From: Mucilaginibacter sp.
GTDB taxonomy: Bacteria; Bacteroidota; Bacteroidia; Sphingobacteriales; Sphingobacteriaceae
Assembly (NCBI RefSeq): GCF_028287845.1
Contig: NZ_JAQBOW010000154.1
Coordinates: forward strand, 1 to 64,000
Reading direction: 5' to 3'
DNA length: 64,000 nucleotides
This document shows, one piece after another, positions 49,711 through 59,843 of this stretch. The notes under the pieces are model-generated. The model was not told the origin of the DNA and searched no databases. It saw only the letters and a program-made list of their open reading frames with translations. The number at the start of each line of letters is the position of its first letter. The first letter of the stretch is position 1. A program made the translations under genes and the position numbers.

Positions 49711-50850
49711 CTATTGGGTAACCGCTTTTAAAAAGCCATCAACAGCGTAGGTTGATAACTGGCCGCCCGGGCCATTCAAATTATAATCAAACCCGTGTGT
49801 TGCCCAGGGCAGTTTTAGCCAATAATGTTTAATGCCATTTTGCTGAAGCTTTTCATTCAAGCGTCGGCTATGCTCATAGGCCACCAGCACATCATTATAC
49901 CCATGAATAATTAGCGTCGGAACGGACTGCCGGTTTACAAACCCAATAGGCGAGCTTGCCGCATAGTTGTACGGAACCTGTTTGTATGTACCCCCTAAAT
50001 AGTTTTCCATTACTGCCCTTGAATCCATAACCCATCGACTGGCCGGAGCAGAATATCCCCAAACCATATCCGCTGGGCCATAAAAATCTATTACGCCCTT
50101 TATGCCTTTATTGTGCAACGTATAAGCTGCCAATAACGCTATTTGCGCACCTGCCGACCGGCCCAGCAGCACAAAGTTATTGGTGTCTATTTTAAGTTCA
50201 TCAGCATGCTCATGCAGGTAATTTAACGCGGCTTGCGTATCATCTACAGCCGCCGGATTGTGATTTTCGGGCGATAAGCGGTAATTTATAGCCGCAACAT
50301 TATACCCCAATTTTGCAAGGTGGCTGTTAAGCCCGGGCACCTGTTTACTATCGCCGGTACTCCATGAGCCGCCATGTATTACAATAACGCATGGCCGTTT
50401 TCCGGGGATTTGCGCGGGATAAAAATCGAGGGTTAAAGCGGTATTCCGATAGGTAACATAAGTTACGGTTTTATAGGCGATAACGGTATTACCTGCAAAT
50501 AATTTAACAAGGCTAAATGGTTGGGCGTTATCATTATTATCCTTGCCAAATGCCGTGGTAAGCTCACTCTTTAAACTACTTGCTACCGCGCATGCCCTTA
50601 TAATTGGCGAAAGAAACAACAGGATTGCAGCAACACCAATAATGGCCCCCGCTAATTGATACTTAGGAACCCAGATACCCCACACGGTTAACACGGCGGT
50701 AGCGCCGACAAAAATCAGGGGGAATTCGGTTACTAAAACGGCCAATAGCCATAGGTGATAGGTAGGCGCTTTAAAAATGGCTAATAAGGAGATTAAAAAG
50801 AATAGGTTGATGAGGATTAATCGGGGCATGTTGCTGGAGTTACTTAGCAA
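49711..50850 (-). CDS. Alpha/beta hydrolase (esterase/lipase family)
   Basis: PCVIVIHGGSWSTGDSKQ, LLGRSAGAQIALLAAY, IIHGYNDVLVAYEHS. Confidence 0.9.
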   Translation of the reverse strand: MLSNSSNMPRLILINLFFLISLLAIFKAPTYHLWLLAVLVTEFPLIFVGATAVLTVWGIWVPKYQLAGAIIGVAAILLFLSPIIRACAVASSLKSELTTAFGKDNNDNAQPFSLVKLFAGNTVIAYKTVTYVTYRNTALTLDFYPAQIPGKRPCVIVIHGGSWSTGDSKQVPGLNSHLAKLGYNVAAINYRLSPENHNPAAVDDTQAALNYLHEHADELKIDTNNFVLLGRSAGAQIALLAAYTLHNKGIKGVIDFYGPADMVWGYSAPASRWVMDSRAVMENYLGGTYKQVPYNYAASSPIGFVNRQSVPTLIIHGYNDVLVAYEHSRRLNEKLQQNGIKHYWLKLPWATHGFDYNLNGPGGQLSTYAVDGFLKAVTQ

Positions 50851-50887
50851 AACTAATCTTTCGGTCGCTATTGCTTAAAAAATTTCA

Positions 50888-51907
50888 TTATTGCTTCGTA
50901 ATTTTCCTAACTCTTTTATTATTGCCTTCTACCACATATATATTGCCCGAAGCATCAATTGTTAGTGCGCCAATGTCGGCAAATTGGGCACTTGACGCAG
51001 CGCCGTCTTTATAGCCAGCGACACCTGTTCCGGCAAGAGTTGTTGTTACTCCAGCCGGGTTGATTTTTCTTATTCTACCATTATCAAAAACATATAGATT
51101 TCCGGCAGGGTCTATCGTTATATCACGTAAGCCGCCAAAAACTGCATTTGTTCCGGTTCCATCCGCAAAGCCAGAAGTTAGCGCATCTATTGAACCTGCA
51201 AAGACAGAAGTTACTCCCGATGGGGTAATTTTGATAATTTTAAACCCATTAGCAACATATATATTGCCCGCGACATCAGCTGCTATTCTATCGTAATAAC
51301 CGTTATTGATTAGGGTAGAAACAAGGCCAGAAGGCGTAATTTTTCTAATACTACCAGCGTCGGTAACATACAAGTTTCCCGATGCGTCAATAGTTATATA
51401 TCGTGGTGCGAAAAAAGATGCTGTCGAAGCAGGGCCATCTACGGTAGCTTTTGTACCGTTACCGGCAAAAGTACTTACTACTCCGGCAGGAGTGATTTTC
51501 CTTATTCGGTAATTGCCATTATCGCATACATATAAATTACCAGAGGCATCGGAAACGATCCCCTGGATACTATTAAAAGAAGCATTTGTGCCTGTTGCAT
51601 CTACATATCCGAAGGTTGTACCACCGGCAAAAGTTGAAACTGTTCCGGCAGGCGTAACTTTTCTGATCTGTCCGTCTACAACATAAAGATTCCCGGATGG
51701 ATCGGCTGTAATACTGGTAGGAAAATAAAAGCTGGCATTAACTCCTGTACCATCGGCGGGTGGAGCAGCACTATTCCCGCTGCCCGCAATAGTTGAAACA
51801 GTGTACGTAGTTGTTGTATTATCAGGCGCAGGCGTTGAGCCGCCTTTGCCGCAGCTTAATAAACAGGTGGTAATTATTGCTGCAAGCAGCAGGTTATATT
51901 TTTTCAT
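50888..51907 (-). CDS. NHL-repeat lipoprotein
   Basis: Repeated ITxDxSGNLYVxDxxRIRKITPxG units; LLSCGKGG lipobox. Confidence 0.92.
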   Translation of the reverse strand: MKKYNLLLAAIITTCLLSCGKGGSTPAPDNTTTTYTVSTIAGSGNSAAPPADGTGVNASFYFPTSITADPSGNLYVVDGQIRKVTPAGTVSTFAGGTTFGYVDATGTNASFNSIQGIVSDASGNLYVCDNGNYRIRKITPAGVVSTFAGNGTKATVDGPASTASFFAPRYITIDASGNLYVTDAGSIRKITPSGLVSTLINNGYYDRIAADVAGNIYVANGFKIIKITPSGVTSVFAGSIDALTSGFADGTGTNAVFGGLRDITIDPAGNLYVFDNGRIRKINPAGVTTTLAGTGVAGYKDGAASSAQFADIGALTIDASGNIYVVEGNNKRVRKITKQ

Positions 51908-51966
51908 AAGGATTAGGCATTGTTGGTTCTGTCAACAAATATAGAATAGTTTTGAAAATCAACAAA

Positions 51967-52578
51967 CTAATCGTTAATCAGCTCAACTTCAGCCACCGGG
52001 CTAAACAAATAAATACGTTTGGTTTTAATCTCCACACATTTATACCGTTTGCGCAGTTTCTCTTCCTTGCGGAAAATACGGCCATCCTTTAATTTAAATA
52101 CAGCATGCAGAGGTAGCTTCTCCACTGTATGTACATCTTCCTTGGGCGCATCATATTTGCGGAGGGAGCGATACAGTGTCAGATCAGAGCAACTGGATGC
52201 CGCCGGATTATTCAGATAGCTAACTATAGCGTGTTTAACATCCGCCGGAAAAACATCTTTTTCAAAAAATGGCTGCATCATTTTTTTGAAGTTGTTTTTC
52301 CATTCGGTGCCGTGGGGTTTTGCTTTTTGCTTGTGCTCGTTCCAGGTGTGCAGGTGCGCAAACTCATGCACGGTAGTTACCAAAAAAGCATAGGGGTTAA
52401 GATCGAAATTAACAGAGATACGGTGTCCTTTGCCATCAAAAGGCGCACGGTAATCGCCAAACTTGCTGCCGCGATTACGCGAAATTTTAAACTCGCACTT
52501 AAAATAATCTATCCAGCGGCCAATCAATGGTGCCGCGTCAGGCGGAAGATATTTTTCTAAAACTTTTACTTTATCCAA
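51967..52578 (-). CDS. SprT-like domain protein
   Basis: TTVHEFAHLHTWNEHKQKAKPHGTEWKNNFKKMM. Confidence 0.85.
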   Translation of the reverse strand: MDKVKVLEKYLPPDAAPLIGRWIDYFKCEFKISRNRGSKFGDYRAPFDGKGHRISVNFDLNPYAFLVTTVHEFAHLHTWNEHKQKAKPHGTEWKNNFKKMMQPFFEKDVFPADVKHAIVSYLNNPAASSCSDLTLYRSLRKYDAPKEDVHTVEKLPLHAVFKLKDGRIFRKEEKLRKRYKCVEIKTKRIYLFSPVAEVELIND

Positions 52579-52724
52579 TTCTTACCTCAACCCAAAGATA
52601 GTTTATTGAAAGGAAAGGTAAAAGCGGAAATGTGTAAGGTTTTTAAGCTAACCGTAACTACCCGGCTTAATGTGTCAGAGTCGTTATTATAACTGTCGAA
52701 AACTTTTATTATTTTCGGAGCCCG

Positions 52725-53738
52725 TGGTCATTAAACCAACATAAGAGATTATACGAAATTGATGCCTTAAGGGGAATAGCGGCAATTTCTGTTTGTTTAT
52801 TTCATTTTAGTTTATTTGGTTACGGCTGTACTGGTGTAGATTTATTCTTCATAATCAGTGGGTTCGTTATATTCATGTCTCTTACGCATGTAAAAAGCAT
52901 AAAGGACTTTTGGTTTTCAAGAATAATTCGTCTCTACCCCTCTTATTGGCTTTCAATTATTATTGCTGTGGTTAGTATTAAGCTATTTAATGACCATCCA
53001 CTTCCTCATAATCTTAAGTTCGTGATTGGAAACATTACCATGTTTCAGCCCTTATTTCATACTACTAATTTAGCAGACGTTTACTGGACGTTATATGTTG
53101 AAATGTCGTTTTATATAATAATATTTTTGCTATGGCTTTTTAACTTGTTTAAAAATATTGAATTATTAATTTTAATCGGCTTGGTCATTACTGCAACCAT
53201 TAATGGGGTTTATTTAATTACTGGTAATGAGTATGCCCAGTACACCAAGTTCTTTGTTATAACCAGGTCAATAATGCCATTACTTAGCCATTTTCAATTC
53301 TTTGCTGCAGGTATAATTTTCTACATATGCTACACAAAGGGTTTTAATTCATATCGTGTGGCATTATTAATACTTACTATTTGTGAAGCAGCTGTAGCTC
53401 ATAGCAACAGTGTTATGATCAATAGCTATTTAACTATTTATGAACACGTTATGTGTAATATAATATTTTATATGGTTTTTGCATTGATAATTAGCAACAA
53501 GCTAAGTTTTTTAAAAGCGAAAATTTTAATTGCTTTTGGTAATGCTTCGTACCCTATATATTTAATTCATCAATCTTTTGGGGTGAGTCTTAAAGCCTAT
53601 TTGAACCATATTACGGGCGAAATTAATTCAACCATAATAGCAATTTCCTGTACGTTATTATTGTCTTTTTTAATAACTTATTTTTATGATATTCCAATAA
53701 GGCATTGGCTAAGACATAAATATTTAGGTAAGACTTAA
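52725..53738 (+). CDS. Acyltransferase family 3, no canonical in-frame start codon
   Basis: In-frame upstream of ATG 52875: NQHKRLYEIDALRGIAAISVCLFHFSLFGYGCTGVDLFFIISGFVIFMSLTHV (acyltransferase 3 N-terminal motif). Confidence 0.8.
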   Translation, partial: WSLNQHKRLYEIDALRGIAAISVCLFHFSLFGYGCTGVDLFFIISGFVIFMSLTHVKSIKDFWFSRIIRLYPSYWLSIIIAVVSIKLFNDHPLPHNLKFVIGNITMFQPLFHTTNLADVYWTLYVEMSFYIIIFLLWLFNLFKNIELLILIGLVITATINGVYLITGNEYAQYTKFFVITRSIMPLLSHFQFFAAGIIFYICYTKGFNSYRVALLILTICEAAVAHSNSVMINSYLTIYEHVMCNIIFYMVFALIISNKLSFLKAKILIAFGNASYPIYLIHQSFGVSLKAYLNHITGEINSTIIAISCTLLLSFLITYFYDIPIRHWLRHKYLGKT

Positions 53739-53756
53739 TTTGGCTTCAGTAAGTTT

Positions 53757-55868
53757 TTATCTTAAAAGATGGTACGCCACAAAACTCGCCGCATAAGCCA
53801 ATACTGTCATGTAAGCAAACTGTATAGCTGGCCAGCGCCAGCTTTTGGTTTCGCGGTAAACTACGGCTATAGTGCTGGCGCACTGCATGGCAAAGGCATA
53901 AAACATCATCAATGAAAACGCCACGGCGAAAGTAAATACGGGCTGCCCGGTTTGGGTGTTTTTGGCCTGATGCATTTTCTGTTGTACAGATTGCATATTG
54001 TCGGCATTGCCGTTTACGCTGTAAATGGTGGCCATAGTGCCTACAAATACCTCGCGTGCTGCAAATGATGTAATGAGGGCGATGCCTATCTTCCAATCGA
54101 AACCTAACGGACGGATAACCGGCTCAATAACATGACCAAATACGCCAGCATACGAGTTTTCCAATTTTTCGGATGCGATATCTTTTTGCAGCTGATCTGC
54201 ATTTACTGTTTTGTATTGTGATTGTTGATATTTCTGATCTATCTTTTCGAAACGGTTGCCCGGCCCGTAGGATGCCATCACCCATAATACGATGGATACC
54301 GCTATAATAACGCTACCCGCGTTCAAAACAAACGATTTACAACGCTCATACACAGCGTACGCTACATTGTTCCACCGCGGCAAGCGGTAAACGGGTAGCT
54401 CCATTATAAAGTAACCCCGCTCGCGACTCTTTAAAATAAACTTAAATACCCACGCAACCACCACTGCTGATACCAGGCTGAATACATACATGCCGGTTAA
54501 AGCTAATCCCTGTAAATTAAAAAACCACCAAACGTTTTTATTAGGTACAACCAGCGCTATCAATAAAGTATAAACCGGTAGCCGTGCAGAGCAGGTTACC
54601 AATGGCGTAACCATAATGGTTATCATGCGGTCCTTCCAGTTCTCAATAGTGCGGGTACTCATGATAGATGGTACCGCGCAGGCAAAACCACCTATTAATG
54701 GTACTACCGATTTGCCGTTTAAGCCAACCTTCCGCATCAGCTTATCCATCATGAAAGTAACCCGCGACATATAGCCGGTATCTTCCAGTATAGATATAAA
54801 GGCGAACAGTATAGCTATCTGCGGAATAAAAACTATTACACCACTTAAGCCGGCAATAATACCATCAACCAATAAACTGGTTAGCGGGCCGGTTGGCAGT
54901 ACATGATGCAGTGTGTTTTGCACCCATACAAACGCATCGGCTATTAATTCCATTGGGTAAACCGCCCACGAAAATATAGCCTGAAACATAAACATCAGTA
55001 TGGCAAAAAACAAAACAAAGCCAAATATTTTATGTGTAAGTACCTTATCTATTTTGTTGCTTGTTGTTTCGTCGCCGGCGGTATCGGGTTTTTTAACCGT
55101 ATCATATAGCAGGTCATTAATAAAATTATAGCGGGCAATGGTTTCTGCTCCCTGTGCTTTTTGCGAGTGGAACGAATGTTCCTTTTCCAGCTCCTCAATA
55201 CGGTCTGATTGTTTAGCTGATAGAAATTTTAAAGTTTCGTGCTGGTGCGCAAGCTGTAAAGCAAAGTAAGGATTATCAAGATCCAGCTCGTTACTTATAC
55301 TTTCAATTAATTGCGGGGCTATGGATCTTACATCTATGCTATCTTCCTGAAGCGCTATTTTATTAGCGTAAGATATAGCTGTTTTAAGTTGCTCAATGCC
55401 CTCTGCTTTTCTTGCTGATATAGGCACAACGGGTACGCCCAGGTTCTTCGAAAACAAGCTCACATCAATGATGGTTCCTGCTTTTTTGGCAAGGTCCATC
55501 ATGTTAAGCGCTACAATAACCGGTATTTTCAGATCGGCAACCTGGCTATATAGCAGTAAATTTCTTTTAAGGTTTGTTGCGTCAAGAATGATTATGACTA
55601 AATCCGGACTTAGTGGGTTTGCCCTGTCGGCTAATACAGAGAATACGATTGATTCGTCCTGGCTTTTTGGATAGAGGCTATAGGTGCCGGGCAGGTCAAC
55701 AATTTCGGCTACACGGCCATCCGGCAATTTGCTGTATCCAACTTTTTTATCAACAGTAACTCCCGGAAAATTTCCTATTTTTTGATTTAAACCGGTTAAT
55801 ACATTAAAGAGAGTTGATTTACCGGTGTTTGGATTTCCTACAAGTGCAACTCTTATATCAGCTTTCAA
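53757..55868 (-). CDS. feoB: Ferrous iron transport protein B
   Basis: VALVGNPNTGKSTLFNVLTGLNQKIGNFPGVTVDKK, gate-domain TMs. Confidence 0.97.
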   Translation of the reverse strand: MKADIRVALVGNPNTGKSTLFNVLTGLNQKIGNFPGVTVDKKVGYSKLPDGRVAEIVDLPGTYSLYPKSQDESIVFSVLADRANPLSPDLVIIILDATNLKRNLLLYSQVADLKIPVIVALNMMDLAKKAGTIIDVSLFSKNLGVPVVPISARKAEGIEQLKTAISYANKIALQEDSIDVRSIAPQLIESISNELDLDNPYFALQLAHQHETLKFLSAKQSDRIEELEKEHSFHSQKAQGAETIARYNFINDLLYDTVKKPDTAGDETTSNKIDKVLTHKIFGFVLFFAILMFMFQAIFSWAVYPMELIADAFVWVQNTLHHVLPTGPLTSLLVDGIIAGLSGVIVFIPQIAILFAFISILEDTGYMSRVTFMMDKLMRKVGLNGKSVVPLIGGFACAVPSIMSTRTIENWKDRMITIMVTPLVTCSARLPVYTLLIALVVPNKNVWWFFNLQGLALTGMYVFSLVSAVVVAWVFKFILKSRERGYFIMELPVYRLPRWNNVAYAVYERCKSFVLNAGSVIIAVSIVLWVMASYGPGNRFEKIDQKYQQSQYKTVNADQLQKDIASEKLENSYAGVFGHVIEPVIRPLGFDWKIGIALITSFAAREVFVGTMATIYSVNGNADNMQSVQQKMHQAKNTQTGQPVFTFAVAFSLMMFYAFAMQCASTIAVVYRETKSWRWPAIQFAYMTVLAYAASFVAYHLLR

Positions 55869-55881
55869 CGTAATTAAAAAA

Positions 55882-56097
55882 CTAATGTAAAATTATTGTT
55901 GAGGCTTCGCGTTTCCGCAAGCTCAACTGGTACCCGGATACATTAATGGCAATTGGGTCGCCCATTGGGGCAATGCGGTCAACCCTTATCTCTTCGCCGG
56001 GTAAGCACCCCATTTCCATTAATTTAATTGACATTTCAAGATCAGTAAACTCTTTTACAATACCTTTTTCTCCTACTTCAAGTTGCGAAAGCCTCAT
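55882..56097 (-). CDS. feoA: Ferrous iron transport protein A
   Basis: LMEMGCLPGEEIRVDRIAPMGDPIAINVSGYQLSLRKREA. Confidence 0.95.
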   Translation of the reverse strand: MRLSQLEVGEKGIVKEFTDLEMSIKLMEMGCLPGEEIRVDRIAPMGDPIAINVSGYQLSLRKREASTIILH

Positions 56098-56126
56098 ATT
56101 TATGCGTTAACTGAACAAATGTATTG

Positions 56127-56151
56127 CTTATTTAAATTAAATCCAAATAAG
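56127..56151. promoter_or_regulatory. Inverted repeat upstream of feoA (candidate metal-regulator site)
   Basis: CTTATTT-aaattaaatcc-AAATAAG. Confidence 0.4.
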
Positions 56152-56296
56152 AACGGGCAATTTTTACACTATAAAAACCTATCGTCATATTTTTATCATT
56201 ATTATTAAAAATTTATAGGCGCAGGCAACTATTAGGGCATAAGTTACGTTATTGTGTATGTAGGCGCAAGCTTACAATGTGATAAGGTTTAGGTTG

Positions 56297-56336
56297 AAAG
56301 CCCCCAAGCAGCGAGTGTGCGGGGGCTTTTATTTTG
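56297..56336 (+). terminator. Orphan Rho-independent terminator
   Basis: aaagccccc-aagcagcgagtgtgc-gggggctttt attttg, between divergently oriented feoA and TPR gene. Confidence 0.88.
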
Positions 56337-56447
56337 CAGCGTACTTTGTTTTTTAAAAACGGAACAATAGTTGTTTTACAAACCTTACTAAAAAACTATC
56401 TATCTTCGTCAAAAAACCGTTTGTAATATTTATAGTCCCTAATATTA

Positions 56448-57926
56448 ATGTTTTATAAACTTTCTTTTTCAATTTTATTTATATCTGCTTACAGTTTAAC
56501 CGCAAATGCGAATTTCAATTTTAATGGTCGCTGTGTTGAGGCTTATAAGGATATATTTCACCTTAAATTAAATGATGCGAGATCAATTATAAGGGAAGAA
56601 AAAAAGCAAAGCCCGCAAAATGGGGTCCCTATTTTGCTGGATAATTATATTGACTACGTTAACCTGTTAATGTCTGACAATAAAGCGGATTATGAAAGGC
56701 TAAAAGATTATCAGTCTGACCGGATAGACGAGTTGGAAAACAATGATAAAAACTCACCTTATTTTCTTTACGCCCAAGCCGAGGTTTATTTGCAATGGGG
56801 AATAGTAAAGGCAAAGTTCGGCGATTATTTTTCATCATTCAGTGACCTAAAGAAAGCCCGCAGCCTGCTTAAAGAAAATACTGCAAAGTATCCGGATTTT
56901 CTGCCCGATCAAAAGGACGCCGCCATAATAGATGTTATTTTAGGAGCGCTGCCATCAAATTTAAAAAGTATTACAAAATTATTGGGGATGAGTGGAAATG
57001 TCCAATCTGGCATATCCCGGCTTGAAAAGCTCAGAGCGGAGATCGGCACTACTAAATTCACCCATTATAAAGATGAATTAACCTTTTCTTTATGTTATAT
57101 GCATTTAGATGTTTTGCACACCACTCATAATTACGATCGGCTTATGTTGTATGTGAAAGACATGGATAATAGTACTTTAAGGGACTATTTAAGCGGTTAT
57201 GTAGCTGCAAAAAACGGCTATAATGATGAAGCGATAGAATGCTTTATGCGCATTCAAATTCCACCACAGCAATTTGCTTTACCTACGGCAACCTATATGT
57301 TAGGGTACGCTAAATTATGCCGGAGAGACAGCGATGCCAATCTTTATTTACTCCGTTATATAAAAGAGTATAAAGGCTCTAAATATATTAAAGACGCTTA
57401 TCTTAAACTTGCCTACTATTATCTTTTAGACAGCGACGTGTCAAAATACAATTACTATTTAAATATGGTGCGTAACAACGGCTATTTGACCGATGAAAAA
57501 GACAAGCAAGCACTAAGAGAGGCAAATGATTCTCCGCCAGATGCCGATTTGTTAAAAGCCCGGTTATATTATGATGGCGGTTATTACAACAAAGCGTTAG
57601 CACAATTAAAAAACAAACAATTAAACGATTTTAAACTATTACGCGACCGGGTGGAATATATTTATCGGCTTGGCAGGGTATATGAAAAAACGGCGAAGTT
57701 GAATGAAGCTATAGCCAGCTATCAAAAGGCCATAAGCCTTGGCAAAGCAATGCCTTATTATTATGCCGCGAATGCAGCATTGGGGGCCGGACACATTTTT
57801 GAAGAAAAAAAAGATTATAATACAGCCGCCTATTATTACAACATGGCACTTGATATGAAGAACCATGAATATCAAAACAGCACAGAATACGAGGCAAAGC
57901 AAGGTTTAGAGCGCATTCATCATTAA
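56448..57926 (+). CDS. Tetratricopeptide repeat secreted protein
   Basis: Signal peptide; VEYIYRLGRVYEKTAKLNEAIASYQKAISLG, AAYYYNMALDM. Confidence 0.82.
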   Translation: MFYKLSFSILFISAYSLTANANFNFNGRCVEAYKDIFHLKLNDARSIIREEKKQSPQNGVPILLDNYIDYVNLLMSDNKADYERLKDYQSDRIDELENNDKNSPYFLYAQAEVYLQWGIVKAKFGDYFSSFSDLKKARSLLKENTAKYPDFLPDQKDAAIIDVILGALPSNLKSITKLLGMSGNVQSGISRLEKLRAEIGTTKFTHYKDELTFSLCYMHLDVLHTTHNYDRLMLYVKDMDNSTLRDYLSGYVAAKNGYNDEAIECFMRIQIPPQQFALPTATYMLGYAKLCRRDSDANLYLLRYIKEYKGSKYIKDAYLKLAYYYLLDSDVSKYNYYLNMVRNNGYLTDEKDKQALREANDSPPDADLLKARLYYDGGYYNKALAQLKNKQLNDFKLLRDRVEYIYRLGRVYEKTAKLNEAIASYQKAISLGKAMPYYYAANAALGAGHIFEEKKDYNTAAYYYNMALDMKNHEYQNSTEYEAKQGLERIHH

Positions 57927-58585
57927 TAATATTTAATACGCTCATCTGTATAACGAATATTTGCAGCTATTGCCTTTTGATGATGCTGATTTACGTGTTC
58001 TTGTAACTGGTCAAAATCAAACGTGTGGTTTGTTCCGCAATCCAGCATATTAAAATAAACCGATGGCCGGAGGCTTTCAAAATACTCTGTCAAATTGCTG
58101 CTCCATATTAACTGAGTGTTTCCTTTGATGCGGGGAATGATTTCGGTAATGCCGTACTCGAAATAAATACGCCTGATATGGCAGCTTTCCAATTTAGCCT
58201 GGGGATAAAAAAGCAGCAGGTTACCCGGTTCCGACAAAATTTCAGCAGCGTAATCAAAACTTTCACTAATGGAAGCTTTGCCCGGATCTACTGAAAAACT
58301 ACCAATGTACCGTAGCCATTTGTTTTTTTCCATTTGTTTTTTTAACGACATGATATAAAGGCGCTTCATCCCTTCTTTTTTCCATAGCACTTTGTTGCAT
58401 AAATACATTGCCAGGAAACCATCCAAAAAACTAAAATGGTTGCACATTAAAAGGTACGAAAGCCCGGGTTTTATGGGCACATCATTTATAATCAGCCTAT
58501 TAAACCGCCTTTTAAAAACCAGTTCGATCAAAGCCGCTGCAATCTTAAAAAAAAATGGCGACATGGGCTTCGATTTAATTATCAT
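57923..58585 (-). CDS. Lysophospholipid-type acyltransferase (PlsC-like, HX4D)
   Basis: LLMCNHFSFLDGFLAMYL (HX4D); LLLFYPQAKLES. Confidence 0.85.
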   Translation of the reverse strand: MIIKSKPMSPFFFKIAAALIELVFKRRFNRLIINDVPIKPGLSYLLMCNHFSFLDGFLAMYLCNKVLWKKEGMKRLYIMSLKKQMEKNKWLRYIGSFSVDPGKASISESFDYAAEILSEPGNLLLFYPQAKLESCHIRRIYFEYGITEIIPRIKGNTQLIWSSNLTEYFESLRPSVYFNMLDCGTNHTFDFDQLQEHVNQHHQKAIAANIRYTDERIKYY

Positions 58586-58639
58586 GGTAATAAATGTTAA
58601 TATGGAAACAAAAATAATGCATGGCCACTTGTTTTAATT

Positions 58640-59041
58640 TTAGCAAGACTGTTTAATAAGAGCAATGGCCCAAACATAGTCGCCATCATGCGATATGGTT
58701 ACGCTAATATCGTATTTTCCGGGATACTGGTGCATAATAACATGGGGCCGCCCTGCTGTTTTTTCTCTAATTATTTCAATTTTTTTCCAGGCTAAACCAG
58801 CATTACTTATTTGCTTAACTGCTTTATAAACCGCCTCTTTGGCCGCCCAGGTAGATGCGTAGCGTAGTAACGAATTATCAAATAAATCGCAATAGGTCAT
58901 TTCGGCGGGGGTATAAACCTTATGCTTAAACACATCGGTTAAAGAGAGTTGAAAAACGGGCATAAAAACCAGATCGTTGCCCACTGCAAATTTATCATCG
59001 ATCCTGCATTCGCTAAGGGTTTTTAAAATTTCATTCTCCAT
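58640..59041 (-). CDS. 4'-phosphopantetheinyl transferase (AcpS-like)
   Basis: FAVGNDLVFMP, YASTWAAKEAVYKAVKQ, VTISHDGDYVWAIAL. Confidence 0.88.
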   Translation of the reverse strand: MENEILKTLSECRIDDKFAVGNDLVFMPVFQLSLTDVFKHKVYTPAEMTYCDLFDNSLLRYASTWAAKEAVYKAVKQISNAGLAWKKIEIIREKTAGRPHVIMHQYPGKYDISVTISHDGDYVWAIALIKQSC

Positions 59042-59843
59042 CTATCCCAATACCCATAATATTAAACCCGCCATCTACAAAATGAATATTGCCGGTTACT
59101 TTTTTTGAAAGATCAGAAAAATAGTAAAGCGCTGTATTGCCTACGTCGCCGGCATCTATGTTACCTAAAGGAGCGGTTAATTTACCCATCTTGCGCAGCT
59201 TACGAACCCCATTTATCCCCCCTGCAGAGGTAGTCATTACCAAACCGGCAGAAATAGCATTAACCCTTACTTGTTTGTTCCTAAAATAATCGGCCAGGTA
59301 CAAAACAATATTCTCCAGCGCGGCTTTGTTAATGGACATGCCGGCATAACCCGGAAATACCCTTTGCGAAGCATTATAGGTAAGTGTTAATATCGAAGCA
59401 TTTTTTGCCAGGAAACTCTCGGCAACCCGCGCTATTCTAAGCAACGAATAAGCGCTTATATTAAAGGAATCCATCAGATCCTCAAAGGGAATATCCAAAT
59501 ACGAGGGGGCCGGTTCGGTACTGCCGGGTAGGCTATAACACATTACCGACTGGTTGCCAAAGGCCACTCCGTGTAATAAGTAATCAATAGGGCCCAGTTT
59601 ATCATGAACAAACCGCACGAATGCTGTTATCTGCGCTTCATCCCTTACATCCACTTCGACGGCATACTGTTTATCCATACCCATCTTTTCCATCAGGTAC
59701 AAAACATTCTCTTTGGTATCGGGTACATAACTCAAAGCAACCTTACACCCCGATTGATGTAGTTTTAGGGCAATATCATAAGCGATGGAACTATCATTCC
59801 TGACCCCAAATATTACCGCTACTTTATTTAGGTTATCGATCAT
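59031..59843 (-). CDS. Enoyl-ACP reductase, FabI-like SDR
   Basis: GVRNDSSIAYDIA N-terminus; LTLTYNASQRVFPGYAGMSINKAALE (Y...Y...K); NAISAG. Confidence 0.9.
   Translation of the reverse strand: MIDNLNKVAVIFGVRNDSSIAYDIALKLHQSGCKVALSYVPDTKENVLYLMEKMGMDKQYAVEVDVRDEAQITAFVRFVHDKLGPIDYLLHGVAFGNQSVMCYSLPGSTEPAPSYLDIPFEDLMDSFNISAYSLLRIARVAESFLAKNASILTLTYNASQRVFPGYAGMSINKAALENIVLYLADYFRNKQVRVNAISAGLVMTTSAGGINGVRKLRKMGKLTAPLGNIDAGDVGNTALYYFSDLSKKVTGNIHFVDGGFNIMGIGIDGE

Noticed and set aside
50888-51907. Periodic DNA similarity that could look like a tandem repeat array
   Set aside because: Explained by NHL beta-propeller repeats in the coding sequence.
53746-54096. 116-aa - strand ORF overlapping feoB 3' end
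   Set aside because: Out-of-frame reading of feoB; feoB itself is intact.
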